DNA of 64,000 nt from Diploptera punctata (lineage: Eukaryota; Arthropoda; Insecta; Blattodea; Blaberidae). Positions 1 through 9,724 of this stretch are shown one piece after another. The stretch covers positions 1,797,133 through 1,861,132 of the forward strand of contig JASPKZ010004198.1 of NCBI GenBank assembly GCA_030220185.1, written 5' to 3'. Numbering within the stretch: the stretch's first letter is position 1; each line of letters begins with the position of its first letter. The notes beneath the pieces were generated by a model, which saw only the letters and a program-made list of their open reading frames with translations, was not told the origin of the DNA and did no database searches. Position numbers and translations under genes: made by a program.

Positions 1-19
1 AATTCAAGTGCCTAGAAAC

Positions 20-440
20 AATAAATAATTACAAAAACTAATGAGGCGCAGAAAGAAATTAAACGTAGGTCTTGGGTTAACTCCATAGACACATACTTCT
101 TTACTTTACAGAGTCTTTTGTCATCCCAACTTCTCTAAAAATAGGTATTAAATTAAAAGCATGCAATCCCTCCAGTTTTATCATATGATTGCGAAACAAT
201 TTGTCCACTTTAAAATGGCTAAAAATATTACGAATATTTAAAAAGATATTTCTTAGGAAGGTTTTTGGACCAATGAGAGACGAACATATAGCCCTAGATA
301 AATAGAGAATACTTATAACAGTGAAGTACATGATCTTTAGGGAAGCAGGTGTAATACCAGTAAAGCATCATATACAGCGACTGGAAATACTTGAGGCACG
401 AATGGTTAATAATGGTAAACTTCTTGTATGAACCAATACT
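20..440 (+). mobile_element. Degenerate RTE-A LINE fragment
   Basis: Aligns by eye to the RTE-A family seen clearly at 2196-3264: the stretch around 30-60 matches the 'KEIKHRLNSG' segment, 110-140 the 'QLLSKN' segment and 255-285 the 'GPKRDEQ' segment. No frame stays open. It is an old, 5'- and 3'-truncated pseudogene copy of the reverse transcriptase (RT) C-terminal region. Confidence 0.6.
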
Positions 441-489
441 AATAAAATTCATTTTATATTCCGTTGAGGTGCATAATCATAAGAAAAAA

Positions 490-548
490 ACTTAAAATAT
501 GTAGGCCTACCTTTTGGCAGGTGCCGTCGTCCTCAACAGTGTTAAAAT
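490..548 (-). repeat. Single inverted copy of the 52-bp repeat unit
   Basis: The minus strand carries one copy of the unit tandemly repeated at 1397-1656 (core CTGCCAAAAGGTA and GTTGAGGACGACGGC). It lies on the far side of the RTE-B fragment, so that fragment is bracketed by inverted copies of the same unit. Confidence 0.8.
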
Positions 549-551
549 CCT

Positions 552-1396
552 ATCATCATCAACAACAAGGATTAAGCCCAATGGCCTGTTCCGATCTCAT
601 TATATGTCGAATTGGTTCTTCCATCTCTTCAATGGTCTTCTCAACATTCTTCTCCCTTTTGGTTTATAATTACATTCTTCTTGGTATGCGCTGTTCATTC
701 GTTCCTAATACGTGCTGAAGATAAGCATTTTGATAATATTTTATTCTTTCACAGAGATTAAATATATTAAGTTCTGTTCTTATATCATCGTTTTTCTTTT
801 TATCGGTCCTTTGGTATCCTGCTATTCCTCTCAACATCTTCATTTCAACAGCCTCTATTTGTTTACTATCTGCCTTTGTTAATGTCCAGGTTTCACATCC
901 ATAGAAAAGAGATGGAACTGTCAATACTTTGTAAAACTTCAAAATAGTTTATTTTCTAGTTTTATTCAACAAAGTGCGTTTAATTGTGCCACATAGATAA
1001 TTGAATCGTTGTATTTTAGTGTGTTTATCTAAATTTCTGTCATTGCCTAAATGACATCCCAAATAATTAAAATTCTGAACTTGATCTATAATTACATTGT
1101 TTATCATTATTTTTATTCTTATTGCACATTTTCCTTTCAGAGCTAATATTTTTGTTTTAGATGTAGATATTCTTAAATTGTATTTTAGAGAGATATTATT
1201 TAAAGTATAAAGGAATTGTTGTAAAGCATTTTCTGATGCTGTCATTATTACTTGGTCGTCTGCAAAAGCAGAGTTTTCAATACACTATTTATATTAATTT
1301 GTTCTTGCTATTCATTTATGACATGGTCAAAGTATAAATTAAATAATACTGGTGACAATGGACACCCTTGTGTTAAAATAAAATTTAATATTCTAA
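552..1396 (-). mobile_element. RTE-B LINE fragment (RT C-terminal half), broken
   Basis: A 5'-truncated non-LTR retrotransposon read on the minus strand. It shows RT motif QGCPLSPVLFN (about 1340-1378), the catalytic FADD (1255-1266), the 'FNYLG' segment and a C-terminal 'YGCETWTLT...RIPRRM' domain. The frame is broken near 1300 and by a stop at about 943-948. The 3' end is a short (ATC/GAT)n tail at 552-575, as in the copies at 21546-22171 and 32207-32597. The RTE assignment rests on the short C-terminal domain and the microsatellite tail. No function remains. Confidence 0.8.
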
Positions 1397-1656
1397 CACA
1401 GTTGAGGACGACGGCATCTGCCAAAAGGTACAGATTTTAAGTTTTTAACACAGTTGAGTAGAACGGCACCTGCCAAAAGGTACAGATTTTAAGTTTTTAA
1501 CACAGTTGAGGACGACGGCTCCTGCCAAAAGGTACAGATTTTAAGTTTTTAACACAGTTGAGTAGAACGGCACCTGCCAAACGGTACAGATTTTAAGTTT
1601 TTAACACAGTTGAGGACGACGGCACCTGCCAAAAGGTACAGATTTTAAGTCTTTAT
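1397..1656 (+). repeat. 52-bp tandem repeat, five units in A-B-A-B-A order
   Basis: Units start at 1397, 1449, 1501, 1553 and 1605, exactly 52 bp apart. Units 1, 3 and 5 read GAGGACGACGGC where units 2 and 4 read GAGTAGAACGGC, so the higher-order period is 104 bp. The array starts exactly where the RTE-B fragment stops. Confidence 0.95.
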
Positions 1657-1689
1657 CTTATTTATTTTATAAAAGCCAGAGCAGATATA

Positions 1690-1860
1690 GCCCAGTAGCT
1701 ATTCTAAAATTGGAATGAAAGAGGGGCATAAAAACATGTAAGGAAATCAGAAGAAAAATGCAAAGTAGGTAGAGTAAAAAAGAGATTGGAGAATAACATT
1801 ATGCATGATTTGATGAAGTGAATTATACGGGAGAGAGATGTATGGAGAGCTGTTAATTTT
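1690..1860 (+). mobile_element. Eroded RTE-A 3' end
   Basis: Contains recognisable pieces of the RTE-A tail: GAATGAAAGAGGGGCAT, GGAGAATAACATTA and GATGTATGGAGAG in the right order. No open frame. The following stretch to 2181 is AT-rich with nothing I can assign. Confidence 0.5.
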
Positions 1861-2181
1861 TGTGTTTATTATAGTGTGTAAGATTTAAGTAGCCTATGTG
1901 ATTAACATTTATAAATCTCTCTGGCTGTTGCTTACTTTCAATGTCCATAAACATGTCTCACTACAAGATATGATACAGGGATGATGTTAACATCCAGTCA
2001 TCAATTTATTTAATCGAATAACAAAAAAATGGGAAGGACGTATTTCTTTCAAAGGGAAACATTGTTCAGCAGCCAAATCGTTTATGCTGTCAATAACATA
2101 CTTAGATATCACTGGTAATTGTTAATTATTAACTTATACTTTTTTTAAAATTTATAGATTAACTTTTAAAATTTTACAGAT

Positions 2182-3278
2182 TAACTGTGAAAGTTAGTAT
2201 CCTGCTGGAGTTTGGAATTCCTAAAAAGTTAGTTAGACTTATACGAATGTGTCTAAATGGCACAAAGAGTAGGGTGCGTGTAGGCAAACAGTTTTCGGAC
2301 ACTTTTGAAATCCAGAATGGGTTGAAGCAAGGAGATGCACTATCTCCTCTACTATTTAATTTTGTACTAGAGCATGCAATTAAATCTTTAGAGAATGAGG
2401 AAGGCTTACAACTCAATGGTATTAATAAGCTGTTAGTTCATGCTGATGATGTAGTATTATTGGCTGATAGCGAGGAGATACTAAAGGACAACACGCACAC
2501 ACTATTGAGTAACACTAAGAAATTAGGACTGGAAGTAAATAGCAATAAAACTAAATATATGGTCACATGTAGGAATTAATTATATAATGGAAATGGACAG
2601 CTAATGACAAATGAGGGAAATTTTGAGGAAGTGGCTGAATTCAAATACCTAGGAACAATAATCACAAATAGGAATGAGATACACAAAGAAATTAAACATA
2701 GGCTCAATTCTGGAAATGCGTGCTATTATGCATTGCAGAGACTCTTGATATCCCAACTCCTTTCAAAAAAACGTTAAACTGAAAATATATAAAACTATTA
2801 TTCTACCAGTTATATTATATGGATGCGAAACATGGACTCTTACTTTAAGGGAGGAAAGGAGATTACAAGTATTTGAGAATAAAGTTCTTAGGAAAATTTT
2901 TGGACCAAAGAGAGATGAACAGACAGGAGAATGGAGAAGACTACATAACAATGAACTACATGGTCTTTATAGGAAGCCAGATATAATAAGAACAGTTAAG
3001 TCTCGTAGACTGCGATGGGCAGGACATGTTGCACGTATGGGGAATGAAAGACTTGCATGGAAGCTTCTTGTAGGAAAGCCAGAGGGAAAACGCCCAGTTG
3101 GTAGACCAAGAATGAGGTGGGAGAATAACATTAACTATGATTTGAGGGAAGTAGATTATACAGGGAATGATTGGAAAGTATTAGCTGAGGATAGGGATGT
3201 GTGGAGAGCATATGTCCGCGCGGCCATGAACTTACGGGTTCGATAGTGCCAGTGAGTTAGTAAGTAACTGTGAAAGTT
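2182..3278 (+). mobile_element. RTE-A LINE, 5'-truncated, with 14-bp TSD
   Basis: The element body is 2196-3264, flanked by the direct repeat TAACTGTGAAAGTT at 2182-2195 and 3265-3278, the signature of target-primed insertion. It encodes the second half of an RTE-type RT: QGDALSPLLFN, then HADD in place of the usual YADD, thumb region, and the C-terminal 'RWAGHVARMGNE...GRPRMRWEN...DRDVWRAYVRAAM' domain that resembles the BovB C-terminus. Lesions: a stop at 2577-2579 and a one-base expansion of an A run at 2765-2771. The methionine at 2187 lies in the target duplication, so it is not a real start. The 3' end is an AGT-rich tail. Confidence 0.92.
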
Positions 3279-3363
3279 GTTAATTTGTTAAAATTATTTA
3301 GTACATTTTGATGGAAATAAATATATTTCTGTTTATAATCGATGTTTATTTTTTTTTTTACAG

Positions 3364-3487
3364 ATTGAGGACTCCACTATGCAGATTCAAACGCACAATT
3401 ATGAGAAAAAAAAAGAACAAAAGCCAATCAAAGAAGAGATCGTTATTTCCAATAAAGATGTGGTGGAATCAAAGGAAATAGAGGATG
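3364..3487 (+). CDS. Possible internal exon of a host gene
   Basis: A long T-run and ACAG (acceptor, ending 3363) precede 124 bases that are open in one frame throughout. They encode a charged segment rich in Lys and Glu (starts IEDSTMQIQTHN, ends VVESKEIED). A GATG|GTAATT donor follows at 3488. Reading from phase 0, the exon ends in phase 1. It matches no TE family in the window. The protein is not recognised. The terminal exon candidate at 58572 is phase-compatible. Chance open frames of this length exist, so this is inference until transcripts are seen. 3488-3711 looks like plain intron sequence. Confidence 0.4.
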
Positions 3488-4150
3488 GTAATTGACCAAT
3501 TTTTATCACTAATATGGCTTTTACAGTTTCTCATGTTAGGTCTAGTTTGTTTCAATTATTTGCAAAAGTTATAAACCATTTTCATAAACAACAAGTAAAA
3601 ACTTTCAAATTCTGTATATCAATTCTATCATCTTAAACATTACAGGTTAGGCAATATGGCCTGTTCCGCCAAATAGTTAAAATATTAAAATTTATACCTG
3701 AAAATGTCAATTCTTTAAGATTTAAGATTTAAGATTTATTTAGCCTGGTGGAGTTAAGGCCATGTGGCCTTCTCTTCCACTCACCAGGACAAACATATAT
3801 TACATAAGAATATAACAATCTTAATTAACTCTAATATTAAACACTAAGTAAAAATTTGATCAAAAGATAATATCTAATATACATATTACGATCTATAATA
3901 CAACCAGTTAATATTAGTTAAAATTAAGACTAAAACTAATAATAAAATGTATACAAGCAAGACATATTAAATTGTCCCTGTCTAGTGTATATAAAAAACA
4001 GGAAAATAATGAGATATAGAAAACTAATTTTACGATTATACAATATTTAAAACAAAACAAATAAAAATATTTGTTATTCTTAATATTATTTACATAAATA
4101 ATTAAATATATTAATATTGCTAAAAGAATACTATCAGTGAGGTGTATAAG

Positions 4151-5543
4151 TTAGTATGTTATTAAATAATTCTTTAGTTTGTTTTTGAAGGATGTTATAG
4201 TTTGGACAGTCTCTGACATAGGGTGGAAGGGAATTCCATGTTTTGGTAAGTGACACCGTAAAAGATAATGAATAATATACAGTGTGATGAGGCGGGATAT
4301 AAAGGACAATGTGCTGATGGGATCGAGTGTCAAGATTATGTGTGTCGGATAGTCTGATGAAGCGGCGCGTGATAAATAATTAGGCGATGATGTGTGAAGT
4401 ATTTTATAGAGAAGGGGTAGGGAATGGACAGTTCTACGATCTCTTAGACGAAGCCATGATAATTGTTCCAGGGACGGTGTAACATGGTCAAATTTGCGAA
4501 TACCACAAATAAAACGTGCGCAAGAATTATGAACACGTTGAAGTCTTTGAGTGGAAATAATATTTAAGTCTGTAAAAAGAGTGTCACAATAATCAAAATG
4601 GGGCATTGCAAGTGTTTCTACTAACATTTTCCTAAGGGCGAATGACAAACAATTTCGTACACGATTTAATGAATGTATTATTGAGAAGACTGTTTTGCAT
4701 GTATGGTTTATTTGTGTATTCCAATTTAAGTTTTTGTCAATAAATACTCCTAGAATTTTTACTGTCTCACTATAAGGGATTTGAACTCCGTTTAGTGACA
4801 CATGCGAAACTGTGTTTAGGTTAATTGTAGATAATAGTCTCTGATGGCCCATAATGATTGATTGTGACTTTGTAGGATTTAATTGCAGTCCATATTTAAC
4901 TGTCCAAGTCATTAGTGAGTCAAGATCCTCGTTAATTTTGGCAACAGCGTCATTTAGTGAATATTTGTCTGTGTGGATGTAGATTTGCATGTCGTCTGCA
5001 AAATAAATTATGTTTGCAATGCTTTAGGGAGTTAGATATGTCATTTATGTAGATTGAAAAAAGCAAAGGTCCAAGTACCGAACCCTGTGGAACCCCAGCT
5101 TTACGGAAGGACCAAGAAGAACATAATGTATGATTTCCTATAACAGATTGCTGGCGCTCATGAAGGTAGGATTTGAACCATTTCGTGGCACTATCAGAGA
5201 GTAAGAGGTTTTTAAGTTTATGCAACAATAAGTCCAAGTCTACCGTGTCGAATGCTTTACTAAAGTCCAGTAATGTAAGAATGGTAAGTTTTCGATTATC
5301 AGCAGCTTCGCGTATGTCTTCGCAAATATTTAGTAGAGCAGTATTTGTATTGTGTCCTGTCCTGAAGCCTGACTGAAATTGATCTAGAAGGTTGTAATCA
5401 TTTAGGTAATCAGTCAGTTGTTTATGGACTAATCGTTCCAGAGCTTTTGAAAGAGTACGTAAAATGCTAATGGGTCGAAAGTCGTTCGGGGTTGAGGGCG
5501 TTTTAACTTTAGGCAGTGGACGTACGAGGGCTTGTTTCCACAA
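4151..5543 (-). pseudogene. LINE-G reverse transcriptase, frameshifted
   Basis: RT domain in two overlapping frames. The first (5543-4950) has 'RPISILRTLSKALERLV', FDTVDLDLLL (motif A) and GVPQGSVLGPLLF (motif B region). The catalytic FADD and the downstream thumb and C-terminal part lie in the second frame (from about 5010 to 4151). A short indel near 5010-5030 separates them, so motif C cannot be translated with motif A. The C-terminus 'FKNKLKNYLI' is typical of this superfamily. Confidence 0.85.
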
Positions 5544-5611
5544 TGAGGGATATGTAGAAGTTTGTAGTGAGGAGTTAAAAATATGAGTTATAGTAGGTAG
5601 TATAGCTTCGA

Positions 5612-6960
5612 TTATTTATTCAGTAAAGTAATATTTATACGGTCAGTTCCTTCTGCTTTGGTTTTTATTCGCATGATGGCTTTCTTTACGTCGTAGTCTG
5701 TAACATATGAGAAGTGGAAATGTTCTCTGTCGGGTTGATTTGTCAGTGATAATTCATTTATTGTTTGTTCTTTATCCTTTGGAGTAGTAGTTATACCTGT
5801 GAAGTGATTATTGAGTGTGTCCAGGGAAACAGGTAATTTGTCTACCTGTGTGTCTTTTCTCCCAATTCCCATTCTATTCAAGTTTTTCCAGATTTCTGAA
5901 GTATTGGTATTTGTTAGGTTGTATAAATGTCTAAGTTTGGCGTTTCTTATAGCTTGATTTGTCTTGTTACGTAACTGTTTATATTGAGTGAGACTTGTGT
6001 CTGTTTTGTTGAGTCTATATTTCTTATGTGCTGCGTCTCTATCAGTCATCAAGTTACGAATTGAAAGAGTCATCCAGGGTGCAGGGCGTCGTTTCATCAC
6101 GGTTTAGTTTTTAGTGGGGCATGTCTGTTGTATAATTGTAGTATAAAGTCATTTAGTGTCTCAACTTTTTCATCTACAGAATGCAGCGTCCATATTGAAT
6201 GCCACGGCATCTGCATAGCTTCTTCAATTAGGGTTGCATTGTCTATATGTTTTAAGTCTCTATACGTAATAGTCTTTCGAGTCGGTTTAGGGCACTGCAG
6301 TGAATATGCTAAGAATATAATATCATGTGCTGATATTCCCGGAGCTGGCAGTTGCCCGTGAGTAAGTACTCTGTCTGGATTATTAGTTGCAATTAAGTCA
6401 AGTAACGTCTCAGAGTGATGAGTGTGATGTGTAGGTCGTAGGGGTAGGAGGTGTCATATCACAAGCCTGGAACGTAGCCATCAGTTGTTGTGTATGTCTG
6501 TTATCAGTGTCTAGTTATTTATATTAAAGTCGCCATAACGATAACGTGTTCATATTGTATTCGCGCGTTTTGTAAAGTGGACTCAATTTCAGCGATGGCT
6601 TTTATTTTAGGAGGTTGGTATACTACACAGAGAAGACATTTTTGAAACTGACAAATATTTCTATGAACATAATTTCGGCAGATGGTTCGTTATTAGATAG
6701 ATACACAATTTAGGAGTAAGGTCTGTTCTAACGAAGGCTCCAATACCGCCCCCGCGACTGTAGACACGATCGTGTCTAAGAAAAGTATAACCATCCATGT
6801 CAATTAAAGAAGAGGTAATGGTGGGATTTAGCCACGTTTCGGATATGAGAAGAGCATGAATATTTAAAGAGAAGAAAATAGTTCTGATCTCATCTATATG
6901 AGCAGTAATACTCTGAGCATTGAAATGGGCTACCTGCAAGGAAGTAGGGTATGTGGACAA
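5612..6960 (-). pseudogene. LINE-G endonuclease and linker, broken
   Basis: An APE-type endonuclease N-terminus is readable at 6960-6661: 'HFNAQSITAHIDE', ISETWL and RGGGIGAFV. The middle (about 6100-6660) has lost a continuous frame. The endonuclease-RT linker at 6100-5612 ('APWMTLSIRNLMTDRD...KYR') is open. The protein would nick target DNA in an intact element. Confidence 0.75.
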
Positions 6961-7203
6961 AGCTATTTCTAAAGCATTCCTTGAAGTAGTGGGTCGAGAA
7001 GGGGAGTGGGAAGGTTATTGTCCTGTAGCCTGTCAAAGACTGTCAAAGGAAAATCATCATTTAAACGAAAAATGGTCGTAAAATATTTCAACAAACTTAC
7101 AAACTAAACTTGGTATCACGTCACTAAGAATATCTTAATTTTATGTACTATTAATAAAATGTTTAAAGTGATAACTGTCGGTTATTCACTGGCCGTGTTT
7201 GCA

Positions 7204-7575
7204 CTAATTATATTTCTGAGGCCCGGAGAATGATGCGTTTGTTATCTCCTTCTTTAACATGGATTGCTCCGTCAATTGTCCACACATTTGTACACCATAT
7301 TTGGTGATGCATTCTTTTAATAGCTTATACCTCATTTGAGTTAAGTCTTCCCTAATTGTAACACCACTCCCTTTCAGCTGTTTTTTGTTCTGGAAAACCT
7401 CTCTCCTTTTCCGATAGCTTACGAATTTGACGATAACCGGCCGTGGCCGGTCCGCCTTTCTCCCCACACGATGACTCCTATCTATATCGCATGTTTCCAA
7501 TTTAATACCTATTTTAGACGCCACATCGATAGCTATTTTGTCTGTATCCTCAGCGTCCATCAAATTGAAATTCAT
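7204..7575 (-). CDS. LINE-G ORF1-like protein
   Basis: 124-codon open frame upstream of the endonuclease on the same strand. It contains 'DIDRSHRVGR' and 'RPVIVKFVSYRKRREVF', the pattern of LINE ORF1 RNA-binding proteins. It is short, and its N-terminus ends at the foldback at 7580-7705, so it is probably truncated. The ORF1-ORF2 interval (6961-7203) has no open frame. Confidence 0.6.
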   Translation of the reverse strand: MNFNLMDAEDTDKIAIDVASKIGIKLETCDIDRSHRVGRKADRPRPVIVKFVSYRKRREVFQNKKQLKGSGVTIREDLTQMRYKLLKECITKYGVQMCGQLTEQSMLKKEITNASFSGPQKYN

Positions 7576-7579
7576 TTAA

Positions 7580-7617
7580 ATAGTGAAGGCCTTTCAGAAC
7601 TTCTTCCATCTTCAGCA
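7580..7617 (-). ncRNA. Hammerhead-ribozyme-like motif, intact core
   Basis: On the minus strand: CUGAAGA (7615-7609), one extra U, a 4-bp stem II with loop, GAAA (7595-7592), palindromic GGCC as minimal stem III, then the UU cleavage dinucleotide. It lies directly upstream of the LINE-G ORF1 frame and in the left arm of an inverted repeat. Stem I pairing is short. No activity can be claimed from sequence alone. Confidence 0.5.
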
Positions 7618-7705
7618 GCTTCTTGTTTCATCCTCTGCGGCTGGGCATATACTTATTCAGCTGCTGAGGATGGAACAAGAATTTCTAAAGGCCTTCATTA
7701 TTTTA
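7581..7705. repeat. Foldback with a hammerhead-like motif in each arm
   Basis: Arms of about 40 bp (7581-7622 and 7660-7705) are inverted copies with a loop of about 40 bp. Both arms carry the same ribozyme-like motif, facing each other, as expected for inverted pseudo-LTR pieces of a PLE. Confidence 0.75.
7661..7696 (+). ncRNA. Hammerhead-like motif, damaged core
   Basis: CUGAGGA (7664-7670), extra U, stem II, then UAAA instead of GAAA (7686-7689), GGCC and UU. The G12 position is lost, so this copy should be inactive. Confidence 0.4.
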
Positions 7706-8154
7706 ATTTGTTGAATATAATTTTAATATTTGAAATTTTTGTATAAAAGTGCTTTAAATGGATTTTAAAAGTATTGAAAAATAGTTACCTGAAGTCAAGA
7801 ACTTGTCACTTCAATATTATTTTGGTCGCCCCATGTTCCGTCGTCCTTTGAGTCTCTAATTGTATACTTATTACTGTGACTATAAGAATTATTCTTGAAT
7901 GGTGATGTACCAACCCTCGGAAGCAGTCTTCAAGAAGAAGGACCAGGAACTTGATTTTGGATTCTTATTCTCGTTGACAGCTTGCCTTCTCCACGGTTTA
8001 AGAGTCCAAAATCTTGTCCACGTAATCGTGTGGCTTTTATCAGATACTACATCTGGTTCAGAAAAATCTGAATCTCGCGGGACATGGACTCAATTTAAAT
8101 TTATCCTTTTTCATGTTTGACTGTTAATAACTATTCTATTTAGTAATCATTTGA

Positions 8155-8345
8155 TTTGGCGTTTATTTGATGAAAATCCATGATGCATTTAATAAATGAA
8201 ACTATCAAAGTTTTATGTGATTTTCATAAATATGTATGGCATTCGTCTGATGAAGATACAGTGTATTGAAACAGCTGTTAATAATGTTAAATAAAATAAA
8301 TATTTATGTAAAGTCATATAAAACTCTGACACTTTTGTTTATTAA
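8155..8345 (+). repeat. PLE pseudo-LTR fragment
   Basis: Contains a hammerhead-like core and the GATTTTCATAAATATG context also seen beside the hammerhead-like motifs of PLE-1. No coding sequence is attached. 7750-8150 upstream shows only AT-rich sequence with no assignable feature. Confidence 0.5.
8225..8310 (+). ncRNA. Hammerhead-ribozyme-like motif, intact core and long stem I
   Basis: CUGAUGA (8247-8253), extra A, stem II GAUAC/GUAUU with an AGU loop, GAAA (8268-8271), palindromic CAGCUG as stem III, then UU. Stem I can be extended: CAUU pairs with AAUG, and CATAAATAT (about 8225-8233) pairs with ATATTTATG (about 8300-8308). All core nucleotides are present. Confidence 0.6.
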
Positions 8346-8378
8346 ATATTATTCTCTATTTGAAGAGAAAAATTATAC

Positions 8379-8451
8379 GCTCAGACCGGGACTTGAACCC
8401 GGGACCCTTGGTTCTCTAGACCAAGTGCTCTACCAACTGAGCTACCTGAGC
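8379..8451 (-). tRNA. tRNA-like sequence, probably SINE- or pseudogene-derived
   Basis: A 73-nt cloverleaf on the minus strand: 7-bp acceptor (GCTCAGG/TCTGAGC), D arm TAGCTCAGTTGG, T arm CCGGG-TTCAAGT-CCCGG. The anticodon stem is one pair too long (CTTGGT/ACCAAG), so the anticodon is ambiguous. The flank TTTGAAGAGAAAAAT matches the tRNA-like foldback at 28290-28545, pointing to a dispersed family rather than a working tRNA gene. Confidence 0.45.
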
Positions 8452-8784
8452 AAGTACCGATCTAAACGCAAATCTTTCTCTATATACATTGTAATTCCCA
8501 TCCACCAAATGCTGTGCAGCCATGCTTCTATCTTGCAAATGGCGGCTCCTTTATTAAGAAGACATATTTGGGAATTATACATTACAGCCAGTACGGCTTT
8601 TTCCAAGTTTATATTATTCTCTATGTTTATGGGCGCATTTGAGTTAAATTTTGTTATTTTTGAAGGAAATAATGTACATAATCAATTAAGTTGGTGTTTA
8701 CTTGATGAAAATCCATATTTATTAATTAAATAAAAATAAAACATAGTTTTATTTGATTTTCATATTTATTATACAATTCAGTGA

Positions 8785-8815
8785 CAGCTGTTTCGGTACA
8801 CTGTACCTCCTTCAG
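8785..8815 (-). ncRNA. Hammerhead-like motif of PLE-1, inner core changed
   Basis: Inverted partner of the motif at 9485-9517. The core reads CUGAAGG, so the A9 position is G here. Stem II (GGUAC/GUACC), GAAA and CAGCUG are kept. Confidence 0.45.
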
Positions 8816-8886
8816 ACATGTTAACAAATTATGAATTGTGTTCCAACTGATCTAAGCAACAATACAACAATATTTATTTAAATTTT

Positions 8887-9330
8887 TTAATTTAACAAAG
8901 GGGATTCATTCAAATCAAGTTGAGAATTTAACAGTTTTTTACTACTTTTAAATTTATTAATTTCTACAGCCTCCAAAAGATCTAACTTCTTACCCTTATC
9001 ACAAATATGTAAAATTTCAAAATTTGGATCGAAACAATGATTAAATTGGAATAGGTGGTTAGCATATTTTGAATTTTCTAAATTTCTGTTATATGCTCTC
9101 ATGTGTTCCTTTATCCGAGATATAAAAGGTCTACGAGTTTGTCCTATATAGACATTGTCACATGTGCCACACTTCAATTTATATACACCTGATAATTTTT
9201 CTTTTTTTGTTTTGGTTTTATTGTTTTTTATTATATTTTGTAGAGTTTTATTAGTTTTAAATGCCACATTAATGTTCAACTTTTTAAAGTGTTTAGATAT
9301 TTTATTTGAAAGTGGGCCTATGTATGACAT
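8887..9330 (-). CDS. GIY-YIG endonuclease domain of a Penelope-like element
   Basis: 147-residue open frame. GVY at residues 48-50, a CGTC pair at 54-57, YIG at 61-63, Arg 72 in 'SRIKEH' and Glu 120 in 'DLLEAVE' match the GIY-YIG nuclease layout (tyrosines, arginine, glutamate). In PLEs this domain follows the RT and nicks the target. The frame is open with no break, but the RT is absent, so it is a remnant. Nearly the same protein is encoded at 24117-24422. Confidence 0.85.
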   Translation of the reverse strand: MSYIGPLSNKISKHFKKLNINVAFKTNKTLQNIIKNNKTKTKKEKLSGVYKLKCGTCDNVYIGQTRRPFISRIKEHMRAYNRNLENSKYANHLFQFNHCFDPNFEILHICDKGKKLDLLEAVEINKFKSSKKLLNSQLDLNESPLLN

Positions 9331-9478
9331 TACGACATATTTCTTTATGTTTTCTTTGGGTAAAGGAAAAACCTTTGTTACTTGATATGAATGAATCCCC
9401 TTTGTTAAATTTAAAAATTTAAATAAATGTTGTTGTATTGTTGCTTAGATCAGTTGGAACACAATTCATAATTTGTTA

Positions 9479-9524
9479 ACATGTCTGAAGAAGGTACAGT
9501 GTACCGAAACAGCTGTCACTGAAT
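9479..9524 (+). ncRNA. Hammerhead-ribozyme-like motif of PLE-1, intact core
   Basis: CUGAAGA (9485-9491), extra A, stem II GGUAC-AGU-GUACC, GAAA (9506-9509), palindromic CAGCUG, then UC. GU/AC next to the core and a more distal AUAAUU/AAUUAU pairing can form stem I. Confidence 0.6.
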
Positions 9525-9724
9525 TATATAATAAATATGAAAATCAAATGAAACTATGTTTTATTTTTATTTAATTAAGAAATAATGTACAATTATAACA
9601 TAATTTTCGAAATATTAGGCTGATTTATAACAGTCAGGATTTTTTATGTAATAAAATATAAGATTGCAATATAGATAGTAGGCTATATATTATTTGTGTG
9701 TGAAGTTAAGATAAAAGACGTCCG

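Larger units (their letters stand above)
3715..7580 (-). mobile_element. CR1/Jockey-type LINE (LINE-G), near full length, decayed
   Basis: Read on the minus strand: ORF1-like protein, endonuclease, RT, C-terminal domain, 3' UTR, and a tail of repeated TTAAGAT/ATCTTAA units at 3715-3735. The 3' UTR (3735-4150) begins with the same 'GCCTGGTGGAGTTAAGGCC' block found at 24640-24700, 44640-44690 and 51655-51710. The GVPQGSVLGPLLF RT motif and 'SETWL...RGGG' endonuclease motif are typical of the CR1/L2/Jockey superfamily. Several frameshifts make it non-autonomous. Confidence 0.85.
8666..9591. mobile_element. PLE-1: Penelope-like element, truncated and bracketed by inverted ends
   Basis: Body 8679-9578, flanked by the 13-bp TSD GAAATAATGTACA at 8666-8678 and 9579-9591. 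The minus strand encodes the GIY-YIG endonuclease. Beyond each end of that ORF lies a copy of the same terminal sequence in opposite orientation, each with a hammerhead-like motif. The RT part is missing. This inverted arrangement of a pseudo-LTR around a 5'-truncated copy is known for PLEs. Confidence 0.85.

Noticed and set aside
8266..8733. 155-codon plus-strand frame over the tRNA-like region
   Set aside because: Crosses a hammerhead-like motif, an antisense tRNA-like sequence and the PLE-1 target duplication; no protein similarity.
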